Part shown: positions 6,217 through 9,811 of the stretch, piece after piece
Position numbering within the stretch: position 1 is the first letter of the stretch
How the letters are laid out: every line of letters begins with the position of its first letter
Assembly (NCBI GenBank): GCA_016205125.1
Contig: JACQJE010000052.1
Location: forward strand, 1-9,811
Source of the DNA: Deltaproteobacteria bacterium
GTDB lineage: Bacteria > Bdellovibrionota > O2-12-FULL-43-9 > JACQJE01
Direction: 5' to 3'
Length of the DNA stretch: 9,811 bases
Translations under genes and position numbers: made by a program
The notes under the pieces: generated by a model
What the model saw: the letters and a program-made list of their open reading frames with translations, nothing else
What the model was told of the DNA's origin: nothing
Database searches by the model: none

Positions 6217-6252
6217 TAGAGATTCGTATCTGTAAGAGGGGATAAACGGATC

Positions 6253-7029
6253 ATGAATGAAAGTCCATATGGGTACTGGCTCCCGATCGACATCTCCACG
6301 CATGGCTATCAGATCGATCAGCTGATTGCGCTCCTTCATTGGTTCATGGGAGGGTTGTTTGTCTTTTGGAGCGCCTTCTTTATCTATTGTCTGATCCGAT
6401 TTCGACATCGGGAGGGGCATCAGGCATCCTACCGGTTGATTTCAGGAAAATTCTCAAAAGTGTTGGAGGTGGGGGTCATTATCGTTGAGTCGGTACTTCT
6501 CATCGGTTTTTCAATACCCATCTGGGCGAGCCTGAAACACGATTTTCCAGATGCAAAAGAGGCTCTTACCGTACATATCGTCGCGGAACAATTCTCATGG
6601 AATATCCATTATCCCGGAAGAGACGGAGTCTTCGGCAAAAGGGATGTTCAACTGACAAGCCCGTCCAATCCCCTCGGATTGGATCGAAAAGATCCTTACG
6701 GGAAAGACGATATCACTTCAATCAATGTCTTTCACATGGTCGTCAATAAGCCGGTGATCGTTCATTTGTCATCGAAAGATGTGATTCACAGTTTTTTCAT
6801 CCCGGTAATGCGAATCAAACAGGATGCCATTCCGGGGAGTTCTATTCCGATCTGGTTTGAGGCGACGCAGACTGGAAAATTCGACATTGCATGTGCCCAG
6901 CTTTGCGGTCTGGGTCACTACCGCATGCGTGGTGAAGTGAGTATTGACACGCAGGAAGCATTTGATCAATGGATGCTGCAAAAGGAGAGTGAATCTGAGC
7001 AGGCGTCCAGCGAGGAGACTCATCAATGA
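6253..7029 (+). CDS. ctaC: Cytochrome c oxidase subunit II (CuA subunit)
   Basis: 258 residues. Two membrane segments (about 27-49 and 72-93) are followed by a periplasmic cupredoxin domain that takes electrons from cytochrome c. The CuA ligands are His179 (DVIHSF), Cys214, Cys218, His222 and Met225 in CAQLCGLGHYRM, with Gln216 supplying the backbone carbonyl where Glu is usual. His179 to Cys214 is 35 residues, as in Paracoccus. The aromatic QFSW is at 113-116. There is no CxxCH, hence no fused cytochrome c, and no N-terminal signal or lipobox; the tail from 244 is acidic. The start ATG at 6253 is the only suitable one. GAGGGG at 6236-6241 is 11 nt upstream, rather far. It overlaps ctaD by ATGA (7026-7029). 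Confidence 0.96.
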   Translation: MNESPYGYWLPIDISTHGYQIDQLIALLHWFMGGLFVFWSAFFIYCLIRFRHREGHQASYRLISGKFSKVLEVGVIIVESVLLIGFSIPIWASLKHDFPDAKEALTVHIVAEQFSWNIHYPGRDGVFGKRDVQLTSPSNPLGLDRKDPYGKDDITSINVFHMVVNKPVIVHLSSKDVIHSFFIPVMRIKQDAIPGSSIPIWFEATQTGKFDIACAQLCGLGHYRMRGEVSIDTQEAFDQWMLQKESESEQASSEETHQ

Positions 7030-8771
7030 GCGTCCAACATCCCTTGGAACATCGCCATGAAGCACCCGGTTTCTGGAGAAAGTATCTCTTTTCCACGGAT
7101 CACAAGACGATTGGGATTCAGTATGCGATCACGGCGATGTTCTTTCTCCTCTTTGGCTTTGCCCTCATCATGCTCATCAGATGGCAGTTGGCCTATCCGG
7201 GAAAACCCTTTCCCATCCCTTTCCTCGCCTCTCTGTTGGGTGAGGCCAGAATGGTAAGCGGAATTATGCTGCCCGAGTTTTATAATGAGCTTGGGGCAAT
7301 GCATGGAACGATCATGATCTTCCTTGGGGTCGTTCCACTGGCTGTTGGAGCTTTTGGCAATTATGTGATGCCCCTTCAGATTGGCGCTCCCGACATGGCA
7401 TTCCCCCGGATTAACATGGCAAGCTATTGGGCCTATTTTCTTGGCGGGATTGTCATGTTGGGGAGTTTTTTTGTTCCGGGCGGCGCCGCTTCGTCAGGCT
7501 GGACATCTTATCCTCCTCTTGCCAATATCGCTACTCAGGGTCAGACATTCTGGCTCATCGGGATGGTTTTTTTGATTACCTCTTCTCTTCTCGGTTCAAT
7601 CAATTTCATCGCCACAATTGTTCAGCTTCGCGCGAAGGGACTCTCTTTTTTCAGGCTCCCCTTCTTTGTCTGGGCACAGTTTGTCACTGCTTTCCTCCTT
7701 CTCCTGGCCTTCCCTCCGTTGGAAGCGGCGGGCGTACTCCAATTAATGGATCGACTTTTCGGAACCAGCTTCTTTCTCCCGAGCGGCTTGGTCGTTGGAG
7801 GAAAAGCTTTGGAAGTGAGTGGCGGAGGAAATCCCCTTCTCTGGCAGCACCTTTTCTGGTTCCTTGCGCATCCGGAAGTCTATGTCCTGATTCTCCCGGC
7901 AATGGGAATTGTCGCGGAAATCATTGCAAACAATACGCGCAAGCCTCTTTGGGGTTATAAGCCGCTTGTGTACTCTGTTCTCTTTCTCGGCTTCATGTCA
8001 TTTATCGTCTGGGCTCACCACATGTTCATCACAGGGATGGGGACGGTTATGAGTACTTTCTTCCAGGCCACCACGATGATTATCTCGATTCCCTCTGTCG
8101 TGATCCTCACTTCCTTGATTATCAGCCTCTGGGGCGCATCGATCCGCTATACGGTCCCGATGCTCTTTGCTTTGGCGTTCCTCCCGATGTTTGGGATCGG
8201 CGGGTTGACGGGGCTCCCTCTCGGTTTGGCGTCCTCTGACATCCACCTTCATGATACCTACTATGTCATTGGCCATTTTCACTATGTGGTCGCACCGGGG
8301 ACGTTATTGGCGCTCTTCGCGGGGGTCTATTACTGGTTCCCAAAGGTCACCGGCAGGATGATGAGTGAAAAATTGGGAAAGATTCACTTCTGGCTTTCGT
8401 TGATCTTCATCAACGGAGTCTTCCTGCCGATGTTCTTCCAGGGAATGGCTGGCGTATCGAGACGCCTCTATGATCCTACAACGTATGCTTATGGAAAAGT
8501 CGTTCAGCCTCTCAATATCGTGATGTCTTACTCGGCTTGGCTGCTCGCTGTCGCGCAAATCTTCTTCCTGATTAACCTGGTCTATAGTATTTGGAAGGGG
8601 GAAAAGGCCTCCTCTGATAATCCATGGGATGCAACAACACTGGAATGGGCGACACCAACCCCTCCTCCGCATGGTAATTTTTTGACACCGCCGGAGGTCT
8701 ACCATGGACCGTACGAATATAGTGTTCCGGGGAGAAAAACCGACTTTTTACCCCAAAATCAAAGTGAGTAA
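7026..8771 (+). CDS. ctaD: Cytochrome c oxidase subunit I (aa3, A1-type, K-channel variant)
   Basis: 581 residues, 12 membrane segments; holds heme a and the heme a3-CuB oxygen-reduction site. Ligands seen: His93 and His419 (heme a), His417 (heme a3), His282, His331 and His332 (CuB), and Tyr286, which is expected to crosslink to His282. HPEVY (282-286) has Glu284, the A1-family mark. D-channel residues Asn112, Asp123 and Asn130 are all kept. HHxxx to HFH spacing equals bovine (His332 to His419, 87 residues), and Arg479-Arg480 match the heme propionate pair. Counting without gaps from His332, the K-channel lysine position is Ile360, and the K-channel Ser (Tyr+11) is Ala297, followed by Glu298. 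AGGAG at 7013-7017 is 8 nt upstream of ATG 7026. The soluble C-terminal tail from about 525 contains the family motif PWDATTLEWATPTPPPHGNF. Confidence 0.97.
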   Translation: MSVQHPLEHRHEAPGFWRKYLFSTDHKTIGIQYAITAMFFLLFGFALIMLIRWQLAYPGKPFPIPFLASLLGEARMVSGIMLPEFYNELGAMHGTIMIFLGVVPLAVGAFGNYVMPLQIGAPDMAFPRINMASYWAYFLGGIVMLGSFFVPGGAASSGWTSYPPLANIATQGQTFWLIGMVFLITSSLLGSINFIATIVQLRAKGLSFFRLPFFVWAQFVTAFLLLLAFPPLEAAGVLQLMDRLFGTSFFLPSGLVVGGKALEVSGGGNPLLWQHLFWFLAHPEVYVLILPAMGIVAEIIANNTRKPLWGYKPLVYSVLFLGFMSFIVWAHHMFITGMGTVMSTFFQATTMIISIPSVVILTSLIISLWGASIRYTVPMLFALAFLPMFGIGGLTGLPLGLASSDIHLHDTYYVIGHFHYVVAPGTLLALFAGVYYWFPKVTGRMMSEKLGKIHFWLSLIFINGVFLPMFFQGMAGVSRRLYDPTTYAYGKVVQPLNIVMSYSAWLLAVAQIFFLINLVYSIWKGEKASSDNPWDATTLEWATPTPPPHGNFLTPPEVYHGPYEYSVPGRKTDFLPQNQSE

Positions 8772-8780
8772 GGTGAAGTA

Positions 8781-9374
8781 ATGATGGAAATACCGTATAC
8801 AGTAAAACCTCACCCCGTCACCGGTGTTTATAACGGCAAATTTGGGATCTGGCTCTTTCTCGCTTCTGAAGTGATGCTGTTTGGAGCGCTCTTTTCAGCT
8901 TACGTCCTCTTGCGCGTAGGAGCCGACACATGGCCCCGCGGCTCTGCACTCCTCAATGTCCCTCTGGCGACACTGAACACGATGCTCCTCATTACCTCTT
9001 CTGTGACGATGGTGATGTCCTGGGCTTCCCTGAAGGTAAACAACTTTGGAAAATATCGCTTCTATTTCGCCTCTACAATCTTCCTCGGCCTGGCCTTCCT
9101 TGTCGTAAAGAGTTTTGAATATGGCGCAAAGTTTGAACACAATCACTTCCCATCGACAGATACCTTTTACGCGATCTATTTCACATTGACTGGACTCCAC
9201 GGCCTCCACGTTCTCGGAGGGATCCTTGTCAACACCTATCTCTTATCCACTGCAAAATCGATGTGGAACAGAGATCCTGAACACATGACAAACCGAATAG
9301 AGTGTGCGGGTCTCTACTGGCACTTCGTAGACTTGGTCTGGATTTTCCTCTTTCCAGTGCTCTACTTATTGTGA
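8781..9374 (+). CDS. ctaE: Cytochrome c oxidase subunit III
   Basis: 197 residues with five membrane segments, the short bacterial form lacking the first two helices of the mitochondrial protein. It supports stability of the catalytic core and proton uptake at the D-channel. Key residues are Glu30 in ASEVMLF, the HGLHVLGG motif (140-147), and the C-terminal YWHFVDLVWIFLFPVLY (179-195) with His181 and Asp184. It starts 9 nt after the ctaD stop. Two ATGs are adjacent (8781 and 8784); AAGGTG at 8770-8775 is 5 or 8 nt upstream, so the true start could be one codon later. Confidence 0.96.
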   Translation: MMEIPYTVKPHPVTGVYNGKFGIWLFLASEVMLFGALFSAYVLLRVGADTWPRGSALLNVPLATLNTMLLITSSVTMVMSWASLKVNNFGKYRFYFASTIFLGLAFLVVKSFEYGAKFEHNHFPSTDTFYAIYFTLTGLHGLHVLGGILVNTYLLSTAKSMWNRDPEHMTNRIECAGLYWHFVDLVWIFLFPVLYLL

Positions 9375-9384
9375 GAAAAGACGT

Positions 9385-9675
9385 ATGACGCAAGATGAAA
9401 TAAAGAAACATGTTCGAATTTACATCGCTGTTTTTGCGGCATTGGCAGCTCTAACCGTGGTTACAGTGGCGATCTCTTACCTACATTTGCCGTTGCCGTA
9501 TGCCATCGCCGTTGCGCTCCTCGTCGCAACAATCAAAGGTTCGCTGGTCGCCTCTTATTTCATGCATCTCATTTCTGAAAGAGCGGTTATTTACGGGGTT
9601 TTGGCATTTACACTGATTTTCTTCGCTGCGCTGCTCTTCATTCCAATGTACACAACGTTTGAGGGGTCATTCTAA
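9385..9675 (+). CDS. ctaF: Cytochrome c oxidase subunit IV family protein
   Basis: 96 residues with three membrane segments at about 12-33, 39-62 and 68-86. The mark of the prokaryotic COX4 family is ATIKGSLVASYFMHL (48-62), with Lys51 inside helix 2 and His61 at its end. It is a small accessory subunit of the oxidase. It starts 10 nt after ctaE; the ribosome binding site is poor (GAGAAAAG upstream), so it may depend on coupling to ctaE. Confidence 0.9.
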   Translation: MTQDEIKKHVRIYIAVFAALAALTVVTVAISYLHLPLPYAIAVALLVATIKGSLVASYFMHLISERAVIYGVLAFTLIFFAALLFIPMYTTFEGSF

Positions 9676-9811
9676 ATGTCATTGAAGGCGTTCCATCTCT
9701 TTTTTATTCTCTTGTCGACTCTCCTCTCTCTCGGCTTTGGCGTGTGGGGATGGTTTACTTACAAGACAAGCGGGAGTACCGTTGATCTTGCCATGTCTAT
9801 GGCTGCCTTTG
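9676..9811 (+). CDS. Small membrane protein of the oxidase operon, 3' end outside window
   Basis: The ATG at 9676 directly follows the ctaF stop (TAA 9673-9675), and GAGGGG at 9661-9666 is 9 nt upstream, so this is a real, translationally coupled gene. The 45 visible codons begin MSLKAFHLFFILLSTLL and read as one membrane helix (about 6-27), then a short polar stretch (TYKTSGSTV), then the start of a second hydrophobic part. No catalytic motif is seen. I recall similar short proteins after subunit IV in other bacteria, but I cannot name the family. A structural or assembly role in the oxidase is inferred from position only. Confidence 0.75.
   Translation, partial: MSLKAFHLFFILLSTLLSLGFGVWGWFTYKTSGSTVDLAMSMAAF

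Noticed and set aside
6122..6217. Open N-terminal extension of ctaA by 32 codons
   Set aside because: The added Ser/Leu-rich residues do not fit the family start and cover a near-consensus promoter; MSQNCW at 6121 is the natural start.
6241..6252. Leaderless promoter for ctaC (GATAAA at 6241-6246, 6 nt before ATG)
   Set aside because: Only 4 of 6 matches to the -10 consensus and no -35 at 16-18 bp; a Shine-Dalgarno-like GAGGGG is present instead.

Overview
The window comes from an aerobic (or facultatively aerobic) bacterium of moderate G+C. It probably has a Gram-negative type envelope, because a lipobox lipoprotein is present and the heme-copper oxidase set resembles what I recall from non-model phyla such as Acidobacteria, Verrucomicrobia and Bdellovibrio/'delta' lineages. 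That recollection is not proof, and I do not assign a phylum. The core of the window is a complete aa3-type (A1) cytochrome c oxidase locus: two gene sets transcribed away from each other from a 131-bp divergent intergenic region.

Layout, left to right. (1) 23-1297 (+): a stand-alone AAA ATPase/DUF4143 protein. (2) 1298-1716: a 419-bp gene-free stretch with unusual interleaved inverted repeats and the presumed leader of the next gene. (3) 1717-2205 (+): a small Tyr/Asn/Gly-rich lipoprotein of unknown function. (4) 2247-3105 (-): rpsI and rplM, encoding ribosomal proteins S9 and L13. (5) 3141-6121 (-): a tightly coupled assembly operon read ctaA (heme A synthase), ctaB (heme O synthase), sco (copper chaperone for CuA), DUF420/CtaM-like protein. 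(6) 6253 to the right end (+): structural operon ctaC (subunit II), ctaD (subunit I), ctaE (III), ctaF (IV), then a truncated small membrane protein.

How it works together: CtaB farnesylates heme B to heme O. CtaA oxidises heme O to heme A for the two heme sites of CtaD. Sco delivers copper to the CuA site of CtaC. The DUF420 protein is probably a membrane maturation factor. No Cox11/CtaG and no fused cytochrome c domain is present, so the electron donor is encoded elsewhere. Genes within each operon are coupled by 4-8 bp overlaps or gaps of about 0-10 bp.

Most notable observations. (a) Two operon-leading genes (ctaA and rplM) carry near-consensus -35/-10 promoters whose predicted start of transcription falls within about 3 nt of the start codon, and both lack a Shine-Dalgarno site. 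A third gene, the AAA ATPase, shows the same -10-to-ATG spacing at the window edge. This suggests that operon heads use leaderless mRNAs while internal genes use Shine-Dalgarno sites. (b) Subunit I has all heme/CuB ligands and D-channel residues, but lacks the K-channel lysine (Ile360) and the K-channel serine (Ala297) in an alignment without gaps. (c) The divergent ctaA/ctaC region holds mirrored promoter elements. (d) The gap at 1298-1716 has an A-B-A'-B' inverted-repeat arrangement. I saw no CRISPR, tRNA, rRNA, insertion sequence or other mobile element.
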